Shown: positions 33,093 to 42,433, counted from the stretch's first letter. The stretch is DNA of 64,000 bases from RGIG2945 sp045540355 (GCA_045540355.1 JAZQHB010000057.1:1-64000); one strand, 5' to 3'. The notes: generated by a model not told the origin, from the sequence alone. Made by a program: numbers and translations.

Positions 33093-33839
33093 TTGAGTAA
33101 AAATGCAGTTGAGTTAAAAAATGTCAGCGTACTTTTCAATCTGAATAAAGAGAAAATTGATAATATTAAAGAATATTTTATAAAGCTTGTTACAAGGAAG
33201 CTTCACTTCACAGAGTTCTGGGCATTGACCGATGTCAGCTTTGCCGTTAAAAAAGGCGAGAGAATAGGTATACTCGGCTACAACGGTGCGGGCAAGAGTA
33301 CTCTGCTTAAAGTTATTGCAGGTGTATTGAAGCCGACAAAGGGCAGCGTTGAGGTTCACGGTGTTATCGCACCGCTTTTAGAGCTCGGAGCAGGCTTTGA
33401 CCAGAATTATTCGGGCAAGGAAAATATTTTTCTCTACGGTGCAACTATGGGTTATTCCAGAAAGTACATCGAGGAAAGATATGATGAAATCGTAAAATTT
33501 TCAGAGCTCGGGGATTTTATTGATGTTCCCGTCAAAAACTATTCTTCGGGAATGAAAGCTCGTCTCGGTTTTTCAATAGCAACTGCGGTTGAACCCGAAG
33601 TACTTATTCTCGACGAAGTTTTATCTGTAGGCGATGCGGCATTCAAGAAAAAGAGCGAAGCAAAGGTCAGAAGTATGTTTGATAAAGGCGTAACGGTACT
33701 CTTTGTTTCTCATAATACCGCACAGGTACGCAGACTTTGCAATACCGCAATAATTCTTGACAAGGGCAAGGTTGTGGCTTATGGTGAGGCGAACGAGGTT
33801 TGCGATATATATCAGGAAAGAGTAAACAAAAGAAAATAA
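33093..33839 (+). CDS. ABC polysaccharide exporter ATPase (Wzt/TagH type)
   Basis: Walker A GYNGAGKST, signature YSSGMKARLGFS, Walker B VLILDEVLSVGD and switch His in VLFVSHNTAQ. The YSSGM signature variant is typical of teichoic acid/O-antigen exporters. No C-terminal carbohydrate-binding domain (248 aa). TTG at 33093 after AGAAGGTG is preferred to the upstream TTG at 33075. Partner of the preceding permease. Confidence 0.88.
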   Translation: MSKNAVELKNVSVLFNLNKEKIDNIKEYFIKLVTRKLHFTEFWALTDVSFAVKKGERIGILGYNGAGKSTLLKVIAGVLKPTKGSVEVHGVIAPLLELGAGFDQNYSGKENIFLYGATMGYSRKYIEERYDEIVKFSELGDFIDVPVKNYSSGMKARLGFSIATAVEPEVLILDEVLSVGDAAFKKKSEAKVRSMFDKGVTVLFVSHNTAQVRRLCNTAIILDKGKVVAYGEANEVCDIYQERVNKRK

Positions 33840-33851
33840 CGGGGTGAAAGT

Positions 33852-34565
33852 ATGATTTTTGCAGTAATTATGGCAGGCGGAAGCGGCAGCAGAATGGGCA
33901 ATTCCGAAACACCGAAGCAGTTTATGATGCTGGGCACTAAACCGATTATCGTTCATACTGTTGAAAAGTTTTTTGTTAATTCCAAGTTTGAAAAGATTAT
34001 TGTTATGTCACCTAAAACATGGGTGAATCATACAAAAAATATGATAGAAAAAAATATCGGCAAGACCGATAAAATCGTTGTGGTTGAGGGTGGCTCAACA
34101 AGAAACGAAACTCTGATGAATTCATTGAAATATATTGAAGAAAACTACGGACTTGATGATGAAAAATATGTTATTACTCACGATGCAGTCCGTCCGTTTA
34201 TCACACATAGAATTATTGAAGATAACATCGAGGCAGTTCAGCTTTACGGTGCTTGTGACACGGTCGTATCCGCAACTGATACTATAGTTCAGAGCACAGA
34301 CGGCAAAGTTATCTCCAATATTCCCAAACGCCCCGAAATGTATCAGGGTCAGACACCGCAGTCATTCAAGGCTAAAAAGCTTAAAGAAATTTATGAAAGT
34401 CTTACCGATGCAGAAAAGGACGAGCTTACCGATGCTTGCGGAATTTTCGTCAAGAAAAATGAGCCTGTCCGTCTTGTAAAGGGCGAGGTTTTCAATATCA
34501 AAATAACCTATCCTTATGACTTGAAGGTTGCAAAAGCCTTGTTGGAGGAAGAAACTGATGATTAA
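33852..34565 (+). CDS. tarI: Ribitol-5-phosphate cytidylyltransferase (TarI-like)
   Basis: IspD/TarI family: AVIMAGGSGSRMGNSETPKQF CTP-binding loop in two blocks, THDAVRPFI and RPEMYQGQTPQSF. IspD and TarI are similar, but the next gene, a TarJ-type dehydrogenase, favours CDP-ribitol formation. 237 aa; the last codons overlap the tarJ start. Confidence 0.85.
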   Translation: MIFAVIMAGGSGSRMGNSETPKQFMMLGTKPIIVHTVEKFFVNSKFEKIIVMSPKTWVNHTKNMIEKNIGKTDKIVVVEGGSTRNETLMNSLKYIEENYGLDDEKYVITHDAVRPFITHRIIEDNIEAVQLYGACDTVVSATDTIVQSTDGKVISNIPKRPEMYQGQTPQSFKAKKLKEIYESLTDAEKDELTDACGIFVKKNEPVRLVKGEVFNIKITYPYDLKVAKALLEEETDD

Positions 34566-35583
34566 CGCGGTTTATGAGTTACAGTCCCCGAGAATGTTTG
34601 ACATAACTTATAAAGAGCTGAATACTGACGGTAAATCTGTATTGATACGACCGTTATATCTTTCAATTTGCAAAGCAGACCAAAGATATTATCAGGGAAC
34701 AAGGTCGGCAGATGTTTTGAAAGAAAAGTTACCGATGGCACTTATTCACGAGTGTGTCGGAAAGGTAGTTTTTGACCCGACGGGCAATTTCAAAATCGGT
34801 GAAATTGTTGTGCCGGTGCCGACAATTCCTGAAGAAACAGATGAATGTATTTCAGAAAATTATCTTCGCTCAAGCAAATTTTGCTCAAGCGGTCATGACG
34901 GCTTTTTACGCGATTATATCGCGATGAAGCCTGACAGACTTGTTAAGGTGCCCTATGAAATCAGCCTTGAGGTTGCATCATTTACTGAGCTTATAAGCGT
35001 TGGTATGCATGCAATTTCCAGATTTGAAAAAACTGCACACAAACGCAAAGACATAATCGGTGTTTGGGGTGACGGTAATGTCGGATTTGTAACCGCGTTA
35101 CTTTTGAAGTATGTTTATCCTGCATCAAAAATATATGTTTTCGGCACTGTTGAGGAAAAGCTATCCTATTTTTCTTTTGCAGATGCTACCTTTAATGTCG
35201 ATAATGTACCTGAAGATTTAACAGTTGACCACGCATTTGAATGTGTCGGTGGCTTCGGCTCACAACCGGCAATAAATCAGATGATTGATATAATCAAACC
35301 TGAAGGCTCCATGGTTATTATGGGTGTAAGTGAAAATAATGTTGCAATCAATACCCGTATGATTCTTGAAAAAGGATTAAGACTTCTCGGCAGTTCAAGA
35401 AGCTCAGCAGAGGATTTCAGAAAAGCTGTTGACTTGATGGCTGAGCACGAGGAATTAGTCCGCTATTTCGAGTATCTTATTGACGGTGTTGTAACAGTGG
35501 AATCTATCGCGGATATGCATAGAGCGTTCGATATAGATTACAAAAGAAATTTCGGAAAAACAGTATTGAAATGGGAAATATAA
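34558..35583 (+). CDS. tarJ: Ribulose-5-phosphate reductase (TarJ-like)
   Basis: Zinc-dependent alcohol dehydrogenase family member that reduces ribulose-5-phosphate to ribitol-5-phosphate for TarI. ICKADQRYYQGTR near residue 37, HECVG, a GVWGDGNVGFV Rossmann motif near residue 165 and HAFECVGG later match TarJ. The ATG at 34558 (GTTGGAGGAA upstream) overlaps the tarI stop; the longer frame starting 34528 is within tarI. 341 aa. Confidence 0.85.
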   Translation: MINAVYELQSPRMFDITYKELNTDGKSVLIRPLYLSICKADQRYYQGTRSADVLKEKLPMALIHECVGKVVFDPTGNFKIGEIVVPVPTIPEETDECISENYLRSSKFCSSGHDGFLRDYIAMKPDRLVKVPYEISLEVASFTELISVGMHAISRFEKTAHKRKDIIGVWGDGNVGFVTALLLKYVYPASKIYVFGTVEEKLSYFSFADATFNVDNVPEDLTVDHAFECVGGFGSQPAINQMIDIIKPEGSMVIMGVSENNVAINTRMILEKGLRLLGSSRSSAEDFRKAVDLMAEHEELVRYFEYLIDGVVTVESIADMHRAFDIDYKRNFGKTVLKWEI

Positions 35584-35585
35584 TT

Positions 35586-36836
35586 ATGCCGAAAATAAGT
35601 GTTATTATCCCCGCATACAACAATGAAAAATATATAGCAGAAACGATAAAATCCTTACAGGCTCAGTCCTTTAAGGATTTTGAAGTAATTATAGTAAATG
35701 ACGGCTCAACCGATAATACACAACAGATTATCGAAAGCTTTGATGATGACAGAATAAAATCTTTTGTACAGGAAAATGCCGGTGTCTCTGCTGCAAGAAA
35801 CAGAGGAATTAAAGAGGCGTCGGGTGAGTATGTGTGCTTCCTTGATGCCGATGATTTGTATGAAGAAAATTCGCTCGAGGGTTTTTATAACTGTGCAAAA
35901 GAAAACAATGCAGACCTTGTCCTTGGCAGAATAAAACGCTTTGACGAGCATAGTGAGTATATAAATGAACACGCAGAAAAATTCGCAAATAAAACTGAAA
36001 TTGACAATTTCGATAAAGGTCTTTTATGGAATCTGTTAATCAGCAATAAGTTTTATAAACACAAAAAGCTTGTTGAATTTGAATCAGCTTTTCCGCCGAT
36101 AAGATATGCGGAAGAAACTCCCTTTTTTTTGAATTTTATCTACCACAAAGATGTGAAAATCTGCGGCACAAAAAATGCAACAATGTGTTACCGCAAGCAC
36201 TCGGGTGCAGTAAGTCAGAGTGTAAAACCATATCTTGTGAGAGATTACATAACATCGCTTGATTCCGTTTATGAAAGTGCAAAAAATGCAGGGGCCGATG
36301 AAGACTATCTGCAAGAGGTTATCTACAAAAAAGCACAGATTTTAATATCACAGTTTTACAGATTTTTCTGGAGAGCAGATGATGAAAGTCTTGAAGAAAT
36401 AAAAAAAGGTCTTGATGAAGCTTTATCGGAATTGAGTGCAGAAAATTACCGCAAGCTTTCAAATCTCAACTTTGATTTGAATCTGAAAAATCTTATTTTT
36501 TCACGCAAGGAAATGGCGGAAAATCCCAAGATTTCAATAGCTGTAAAAAATGTGAATGAAGATATTATCAATTCAATTTACACACAGCTTTATCCTTGCT
36601 TTGAAGTATTGGTGCCTTATGATAAAATCCCGTCAGATTGGGAAAAAACAGAGAATATAGTTCCGGTTAAAAATAAAAAATTCAAGAAAAATGCCAAGGC
36701 TGATTTGATTTATTTAAACGGCGAAAAAATAAACGAGCACCATTTAAGGCAGTTTGTAAGACTTAAAGAAAAAACAAAATTACCGACAAATATTTTAAAC
36801 CTGATACTGAAATTATATTTTAAATTAAAGGTGTAG
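35586..36836 (+). CDS. Family 2 glycosyltransferase with C-terminal extension (416 aa)
   Basis: The N-terminal GT2 domain is clear (KISVIIPAYNNEKYIAETI, VNDGSTDNT, SAARNRGI, CFLDADDLYE). The C-terminal ~200 residues (from about 215) are unassigned and include a second region VKNVNEDIINSIYTQLYPCFEVLVPYD that resembles a degenerate GT2 start. RBS is weak; an in-frame ATG at 35571 overlapping tarJ is possible. Part of the polymer operon. Confidence 0.83.
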   Translation: MPKISVIIPAYNNEKYIAETIKSLQAQSFKDFEVIIVNDGSTDNTQQIIESFDDDRIKSFVQENAGVSAARNRGIKEASGEYVCFLDADDLYEENSLEGFYNCAKENNADLVLGRIKRFDEHSEYINEHAEKFANKTEIDNFDKGLLWNLLISNKFYKHKKLVEFESAFPPIRYAEETPFFLNFIYHKDVKICGTKNATMCYRKHSGAVSQSVKPYLVRDYITSLDSVYESAKNAGADEDYLQEVIYKKAQILISQFYRFFWRADDESLEEIKKGLDEALSELSAENYRKLSNLNFDLNLKNLIFSRKEMAENPKISIAVKNVNEDIINSIYTQLYPCFEVLVPYDKIPSDWEKTENIVPVKNKKFKKNAKADLIYLNGEKINEHHLRQFVRLKEKTKLPTNILNLILKLYFKLKV

Positions 36837-36837
36837 T

Positions 36838-37944
36838 ATGAAAAAATTATTTTACTTACTTTTTGCGGCGGCATTTAATTTATGCAGAATTTTTCCGCTG
36901 AAAAAAGACAGCGTAGTTTTTGTTTCAATGCACAATGCAAAATTCAATGATACTTTAGGCTTTGTAAGAGAAGAAGTCAAGAAAAGAAAAGAATATAAAT
37001 GTTACAGTATAACAAGAACTGATTTAAAATCAATCGCAACAGCTTTCAGATTTTTTACCGTCAGTGCATACAGAATGGCCACCGCAGGATACATATTTTT
37101 GAACGATAATTTTATGCCGATGAGCAATCTGAATTTCGATAAAAATGCCTGTGTTGTTCAGCTCTGGCACGCAGAGGGTGCGTTTAAAAAATTCGGACTT
37201 GATATCAACCAACCCGAAGAAATCAGAAAAAGAGAAGAAAAAGGATATTCAAAATTGTCATTTGTTGTGTGCTCTTCAAAGGGTGTTGCACCTATTTACG
37301 CGAGTGCGTTCGGAATGGAAGAATCAAAAGTCCTGCCCCTCGGTGCACCGAGAACGGACTACTATTTCAGCGGCGTTGATGCAGAAAAATTAAGAGCGGA
37401 ATTTGATGAAAAATATCCCGAGTGTAAGGGTAAAAAGTTGGTACTTTATGCCCCGACATTCAGAGATGATAAAGAAAAGAATAAAGAGCTTGTAAAAAAA
37501 TTAAGCATAAAAAATTTTAACGATAATTTATCTGATGAATATGCATTGCTTATCAGATACCACCCGCAGGTGCATGAAAGCGGACTTGATTTAACGGGTG
37601 CGGTTGATCTTACTTCATACCCCAATGTTAACGAGCTTATTTTAATTTCCGATATTCTTATAACGGATTATTCTTCAATCTGTATGGACTTTTCCATGCT
37701 TGATAAGCCTACCGTATTCTATGCTTATGACCTCGAAGATTACGCTTCGGACAGAAATTTCTATTTTGATTATGAAGAATATGTCCCCGGTGTGGTGATA
37801 AAAAAAGAAGAAGATTTGATAAGAGTTCTGAAAAACCACGAATACGAACTCGACAGTGAAAGAAATCTGAAATTCAAAAACTTCAACTTTGACTGTCTTG
37901 ACGGAAAAGCGTCAAAACGCGTAGTTGATACAATACTGTCATAA
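36838..37944 (+). CDS. CDP-glycerol/CDP-ribitol phosphotransferase (TagB/TarF/TarL family)
   Basis: 368-aa Glyphos_transf family enzyme that adds glycerol- or ribitol-phosphate units from CDP-activated precursors at the inner membrane face. Characteristic motifs include QLWHAEGAFKKFG near residue 107, LYAPTFRD near 203, RYHPQVH and ITDYSSICMDF near 283. With TarI/TarJ next to it, ribitol-phosphate is the likely unit. Last gene of the operon, ending in a terminator. Confidence 0.88.
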   Translation: MKKLFYLLFAAAFNLCRIFPLKKDSVVFVSMHNAKFNDTLGFVREEVKKRKEYKCYSITRTDLKSIATAFRFFTVSAYRMATAGYIFLNDNFMPMSNLNFDKNACVVQLWHAEGAFKKFGLDINQPEEIRKREEKGYSKLSFVVCSSKGVAPIYASAFGMEESKVLPLGAPRTDYYFSGVDAEKLRAEFDEKYPECKGKKLVLYAPTFRDDKEKNKELVKKLSIKNFNDNLSDEYALLIRYHPQVHESGLDLTGAVDLTSYPNVNELILISDILITDYSSICMDFSMLDKPTVFYAYDLEDYASDRNFYFDYEEYVPGVVIKKEEDLIRVLKNHEYELDSERNLKFKNFNFDCLDGKASKRVVDTILS

Positions 37945-37947
37945 ACA

Positions 37948-37984
37948 AAACCTGAGTTGCATTATGCAATTCAGGTTATTTTTT
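37948..37984 (+). terminator. Intrinsic terminator of the polymer operon
   Basis: CCTGA-TTGCAT paired with ATGCAA-TCAGG, followed by a T-rich tract. Confidence 0.85.
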
Positions 37985-38148
37985 GAAATTTTTAAAAAAG
38001 TGTGAGGTTTTTTTATTTTTTTCGTTTATTAAGTAGAGGGGTTGAAAATCCCTTCCTAAAATCAGATGAAAGGGCGATAAAAATGTAATGATCAGAAGAT
38101 ATGTTATGAAAACTTAATGAAATTACCGGATATAAGGAGGTAAGTATT

Positions 38149-40734
38149 ATGAAAAAACTTTTTAAACAAACATTTGCGATAATTATGACGGTTGCAATGA
38201 TTTTTACAATAGCACCGCTTAGCGGATTTTTGCTTGAAGCTGAAGCGGAAACGCTTTCAGGAACCTTTGAGTATAATGAGCTCAAATGGACATTTGATAC
38301 AGATGAGGGTGTTCTTGAATTTACAGGTGCAGGATATATACCGGAGGGCAGCGATTACGAAGGTGAGACTATTTGGCCATACTCAATGGAAAAAGATGAT
38401 GTCAAGGTAATTAAGATTGCTGACGATGTAAGAAGCATTGGTGATTATGCTTTTGAATATTGTAACAATCTTACAAGCGTTGTAATCGGTGATGGTGTTA
38501 CAGCAATCGGCAATTTTGCGTTTTATAAATGTGCAAGTCTTAAAACCGTTGATTTCGGTAAATCCGTAAAAACCATAGGTTATGATGCATTCAACGGATG
38601 TGCAAGTCTCGAAAGCATAACGCTTTCTGATTCTGTCACAACAGTTAGTCGCGATGTATTCAGTAATTGCACAAATCTTAAAAACATAACAATTTCAGCG
38701 TCAGTAACAAGCTTGTCAAGAGATGCTTTTAAAAATTGTAACTCACTTGAAAGTTTTATTGTCGATGAGAATAACAAACACTATTCAAGCGATAGTGAAG
38801 GGGTATTGTTTAATAAGGATAAGACTACACTTATCAAATATCCCGAAGGAAATACAAAGGACACATATACAATTCCGGATTCTGTTATAACTATTGAGGC
38901 AGATGCCTTCCGTGATTGCGTAAATCTTGCAAATATAATAATTCCTGAATCTGTCAAAAAAATAGGCATGACTGCTTTTGAAAATACAAAGTATTATAAC
39001 GATGCTGACAATTGGACAGATGATGTTTTGTATCTGGATGATTGCCTTGTTGCTTCGAAAAGCACACTCTCGGGAGCGTGCACAATTAAAGGTGGAACAA
39101 AAGTAATCGCAAACGGTGCATTTTACGGATGCGGAAATCTTGAAAGTGTCAAAATAGATAATGCTCCCGTAAGTATAGGTGCAATGGCATTTTACGACTG
39201 CAAAAAATTGACAGAAATATCACTTCCCGATACAGTAACAAACATAGGAAGATATGCATTTATCAATACAGGATATTATGATGATTCCGATAACTGGACA
39301 GAAGATGTTTTGTATATAGACAACCATTTGATTAAAGCAAAAGAAACTTTGTCCGGGAAATATATAATAAAGGACAATACAAAAACAATAGCAGAAGAAG
39401 CATTTTATAACTTTGAAGGAAAGAAACTCACTAATGTAATAATTCCTGATTCTGTTATTTGTATAGATGATGATGCGTTTTCCAATTGCGTCAATCTTAC
39501 AGCGATAACACTTCCTAAATCGTTAAAAGAAATAGGAAATGGTGCATTTGGTGACTGTTCTTATCTGACAGATGTTTTCTACTCCGGCGGTAAAGAGGAT
39601 TGGGAAAAAATCGCTATCGGTACAGACAACGAGGAATTAACTTCTGCGATAATTCATCACAATTATTCACCGAACGATGATATATTCACAGTCAAAACAA
39701 CTCCTCTTGTTTCAGTAGTGAATACGGTAAACGGTCCGAAGCTTACATGGAAAGAAGTGGAAGATGCAGAGGGTTATTATGTCTATCGCAGAACAAGTGA
39801 TACAACATGGCTTCGTCTTGGCTCAACGGCAGAAACCTCGTTCGCTGATAAAACTGCAAAAAGCGGTACTGATTATATTTATACCGCAAAGGCATATAAC
39901 AAAACAGGCACAAGTAATTTTCAGAGTGGTCTGACAATAAAATATCTCGAAGCACCAAAGATCACATTGATAAGAAATTCGACCAGAGGTGTAAGGATTG
40001 AATGGGAACCGGTAGAGGGTGCAACAGGATATATAATTTTCGATAAGACAATCTCAAGAGATTATTATACAAGAACAGGAACTACTACTTCAACAAGCTT
40101 TGAATGGGGAAGAGACCCGAGCGGCACAACTTCCTATTATACTGTAAGAGCAGTCGCGGATAATGAGAATACTATGAGTAGTTACAGAGCCGGTAAAAAG
40201 ATTAAATATCTTGTATCACCGACAGTTTCGTCAGTTGTGAATACAGTATCGGGTGTAAAAATATCTTGGAACAATATTGCAGGTGCAAGCGGCTATTATG
40301 TTTACAGAAAGACAAGTGCAACAGGCTCCTATACAAAAATAGGTACTACCACAACAAGAAACTTTACCGACAAAACTGCAAAAAGCGGCACAACTTATTA
40401 CTACACAGTAAGGGCATATTCAGGCTCAACCCTGAGTTCTTACAGAGCCGGTGTGAAGGTTAAATATCTTACATCTCCGACAATTTCTTCTGCTGTGAAT
40501 ACAACTTCGGGAGTGAAGATTGCATGGAACAAGATAGCAGGTGCAAGCACTTATCATATTTATCGCAAAACAAGTGCAACGGGTTCTTATTCAAGAATAG
40601 GCACATCTAAAACTACAAGCTTTACAGACACAACCGCTGAAAAAGGTACAACTTACTATTACACGGTAAGAGCTTCTTACGGTTTGAACTTAAGTTCTTA
40701 CAGAGTTGGCACAAAAATCACAATGAAGAAATAA
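38149..40734 (+). CDS. Secreted BspA-like LRR protein with fibronectin-III-like repeats (861 aa)
   Basis: A signal peptide (KKLFKQTFAIIMTVAMIF, cleavage near residue 32) is followed by about ten LRR_5 repeats of the form I-x-x-xAFxxCxxLxxVxIPDSVxxIG (residues ~75-470), then four Fn3-like repeats of ~85 residues (VNTVNGPKLTWKEVEDAEGYYVYR-type; VSGVKISWNNIAGASGYYVYR recurs, both cited in part). No sortase motif, cell wall repeat or C-terminal anchor is seen. Likely a secreted adhesin or polymer-binding protein. Good AAGGAGGT site. Confidence 0.85.
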   Translation: MKKLFKQTFAIIMTVAMIFTIAPLSGFLLEAEAETLSGTFEYNELKWTFDTDEGVLEFTGAGYIPEGSDYEGETIWPYSMEKDDVKVIKIADDVRSIGDYAFEYCNNLTSVVIGDGVTAIGNFAFYKCASLKTVDFGKSVKTIGYDAFNGCASLESITLSDSVTTVSRDVFSNCTNLKNITISASVTSLSRDAFKNCNSLESFIVDENNKHYSSDSEGVLFNKDKTTLIKYPEGNTKDTYTIPDSVITIEADAFRDCVNLANIIIPESVKKIGMTAFENTKYYNDADNWTDDVLYLDDCLVASKSTLSGACTIKGGTKVIANGAFYGCGNLESVKIDNAPVSIGAMAFYDCKKLTEISLPDTVTNIGRYAFINTGYYDDSDNWTEDVLYIDNHLIKAKETLSGKYIIKDNTKTIAEEAFYNFEGKKLTNVIIPDSVICIDDDAFSNCVNLTAITLPKSLKEIGNGAFGDCSYLTDVFYSGGKEDWEKIAIGTDNEELTSAIIHHNYSPNDDIFTVKTTPLVSVVNTVNGPKLTWKEVEDAEGYYVYRRTSDTTWLRLGSTAETSFADKTAKSGTDYIYTAKAYNKTGTSNFQSGLTIKYLEAPKITLIRNSTRGVRIEWEPVEGATGYIIFDKTISRDYYTRTGTTTSTSFEWGRDPSGTTSYYTVRAVADNENTMSSYRAGKKIKYLVSPTVSSVVNTVSGVKISWNNIAGASGYYVYRKTSATGSYTKIGTTTTRNFTDKTAKSGTTYYYTVRAYSGSTLSSYRAGVKVKYLTSPTISSAVNTTSGVKIAWNKIAGASTYHIYRKTSATGSYSRIGTSKTTSFTDTTAEKGTTYYYTVRASYGLNLSSYRVGTKITMKK

Positions 40735-40740
40735 AACTTT

Positions 40741-40776
40741 AAACAAGCATCGGGGTAACCCGGTGCTTGTTTCTTG
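40741..40776 (+). terminator. Intrinsic terminator
   Basis: AAACAAGCA-CGGG paired with CCCG-TGCTTGTTT. Confidence 0.87.
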
Positions 40777-40814
40777 GAAAATTTTAAACGAAATGTAAAA
40801 TATGATATTTTCGT

Positions 40815-40843
40815 TTGACGGTGGTATATCTTTATGTTATAAT
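40815..40843 (+). promoter_or_regulatory. Promoter of the CHAP protein gene
   Basis: TTGACG (40815-40820), 17-nt spacer, TATAAT (40838-40843). Confidence 0.75.
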
Positions 40844-40885
40844 TCATATAGTTGGAAGTAATTATTAAAACTCGGAGGGTTTAAT

Positions 40886-41806
40886 ATGAAGAAAAGAGTT
40901 TTGTCTGCAGTTATGGCAGTTGTTATGCTTTTTACTCTTGCCGTGACCGCTTTTGCAGAGTTTGAAAACACCTATGTCAACACGGGCAATAATGTCAAAG
41001 ATATCATCGGTGTGGCAACTACGCAGATTGGCTATGTTGAGGGTGAAAACAACTATTCAAAATACGGCGAATGGTGCGGTGTTCCCAATATTGCATGGTC
41101 TGCAGTTTTTGTTACATGGTGTGCTGAACAAGCAGGTGTAAAAACAAGCGTTATTCCTCAATTTACAAGCTGTGAGACAGGTCGCAAATGGTATATGGAC
41201 CGCGGCTTGTATGAGCCTTGCGGTGATTATGTTCCCAAGGCGGGAGATATTGTTTTCTATGATTGGAATGTTGACGGCGGTGCTGACCATATCGGTATCG
41301 TTGAGGGCACTGACGGCAAGTATCTTATAGCAATCGAGGGTAACTATGTTGACAGCGTAGTCAGAAGAACCGACATCGGTTATTCCGTAAAGAATATACT
41401 CGGTTATGCAACCCCGAAATATCAGAATAACGAGGTTTTGCCGCCCGTTGAAAAGGTACTCGAAATCAAAAAAGTTAACAGCAAGTTTATCTATTACGGT
41501 GATAAGCTTTTGCTTCAGGCAAATATAGCTGAAATCCCCGAGGGTACAGAGCTCAAATGGACAGTCGACGGTGATGCAGTTATACTTGAGTCCTATCAGG
41601 ACGGATTGGTCTGTCAGGCAACATCTGTATTGAAGGGTGAGCCGACAATAACGGTTTCACTTGTTGATACGGACGGAAATGTTCTCAAGGACGAAAAAGG
41701 CAATGATATTTCAGATAGTGTAACGATTCCGTCCAGAGTAAACTTTGTATGGAAATTGATTTCGTGGATTAAGGACTTCTTTGAAATAAGCAGAATAGTT
41801 TACTGA
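40886..41806 (+). CDS. Secreted CHAP-domain protein lacking the usual catalytic Cys
   Basis: A signal peptide (ending TLAVTAFA near residue 25) is followed by a CHAP-type domain (residues ~35-175: YGEWCGVPNIAWSAVFVTWC, PKAGDIVFYDW, DHIGIVEG, IEGN). In the family the nucleophile lies in a WCAxFVSWC motif; here that first Cys is Ser (WSAVFVTWC, residue ~73), while the His of DHIGIV is kept. The C-terminal ~120 residues look like an Ig-like domain. It may be a binding-only or low-activity peptidoglycan protein. Confidence 0.82.
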   Translation: MKKRVLSAVMAVVMLFTLAVTAFAEFENTYVNTGNNVKDIIGVATTQIGYVEGENNYSKYGEWCGVPNIAWSAVFVTWCAEQAGVKTSVIPQFTSCETGRKWYMDRGLYEPCGDYVPKAGDIVFYDWNVDGGADHIGIVEGTDGKYLIAIEGNYVDSVVRRTDIGYSVKNILGYATPKYQNNEVLPPVEKVLEIKKVNSKFIYYGDKLLLQANIAEIPEGTELKWTVDGDAVILESYQDGLVCQATSVLKGEPTITVSLVDTDGNVLKDEKGNDISDSVTIPSRVNFVWKLISWIKDFFEISRIVY

Positions 41807-41816
41807 TAAAAAGTCA

Positions 41817-41849
41817 ACACCCGGTTGCTTTTGCAATCGGGTGTTTTTC
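41817..41849 (+). terminator. Intrinsic terminator
   Basis: ACACCCGGTTGC pairs with GCAATCGGGTGT (12 bp, one G-U), T5 follows. Confidence 0.87.
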
Positions 41850-41860
41850 TTTTCAGCAGA

Positions 41861-41989
41861 TTATCTGTTGTTGTTCTGGCTATTGCTATTCTGACTGTTG
41901 TTCTGATTGTTTTTGTTCTGGCTGTTGTTCTGGTTTTTCTGATTGTTCTGCTGATTCTGGTTGTTCTGTGAATTGTTTTTTTCTGACAT
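41861..41989 (-). CDS. Asn/Gln-rich 42-residue protein
   Basis: Starts MSEKNNSQNNQNQQNN and is almost entirely Asn, Gln, Ser and Lys (about 28 of 42 residues are Asn or Gln). Encoded by simple AAC/CAG codon repeats on the minus strand, with GGAGATG 6 nt before the ATG and a TAA stop. The unbroken frame and ribosome site argue for a real gene rather than a simple-sequence accident. Similar short N/Q-rich proteins exist in spore-forming clostridia, possibly spore-associated, but I cannot name the family. Confidence 0.6.
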   Translation of the reverse strand: MSEKNNSQNNQNQQNNQKNQNNSQNKNNQNNSQNSNSQNNNR

Positions 41990-42084
41990 TTGAAACATCT
42001 CCAAATAAAAATTTAGGATTAAATCCTAAAAATATTATGTCCGCTAAAGCTTAAAATATCAAAAAATTATTCGACTGCATTCAC

Positions 42085-42113
42085 TTTACAAAAATTGCTT
42101 GTGGTGATAAAAT
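42085..42113 (+). promoter_or_regulatory. Promoter of gatCAB
   Basis: TTTACA (42085-42090), 17-nt spacer, TAAAAT (42108-42113). Confidence 0.65.
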
Positions 42114-42134
42114 AAATCAGAAAGGATTGATTTC

Positions 42135-42422
42135 ATGCAGATTACAGATGAACTTATCAAACGTCTTGAGTTGCTTGCCAGAATTGAGCTGACTCCGGAA
42201 CAAAGAGAAAACACAAAAAAAGATTTGCAAAAAATATTGACATATATAGAAACACTCAATGAGCTTGACACAACTGATGTCGAGCCGTTGTCACATTCTT
42301 TCCCGATAACAAACGTTATGCGTGAAGATGAAATCAAAGAATCAACTGACAGAGATTTAATAATTTCAAATGCACCGAATCAAGCGGACGGTTGCTTCAT
42401 CGTGCATAAAACTGTGGAATAA
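42135..42422 (+). CDS. gatC: Asp-tRNA(Asn)/Glu-tRNA(Gln) amidotransferase subunit C
   Basis: Small 95-aa subunit that stabilises GatA. LIKRLELLARIELTPEQRE, LDTTDVEPLSHSFPI and MREDEI are characteristic. First gene of gatCAB; its presence implies indirect formation of Gln-tRNA and/or Asn-tRNA in this organism. Confidence 0.95.
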   Translation: MQITDELIKRLELLARIELTPEQRENTKKDLQKILTYIETLNELDTTDVEPLSHSFPITNVMREDEIKESTDRDLIISNAPNQADGCFIVHKTVE

Positions 42423-42433
42423 GGAGGGAAATT

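Noticed and set aside
41855..41990. CTG/GTT simple-sequence repeat as a plain microsatellite
   Set aside because: The minus strand gives a full ATG-to-stop frame with a ribosome site, so it is listed as a gene instead.
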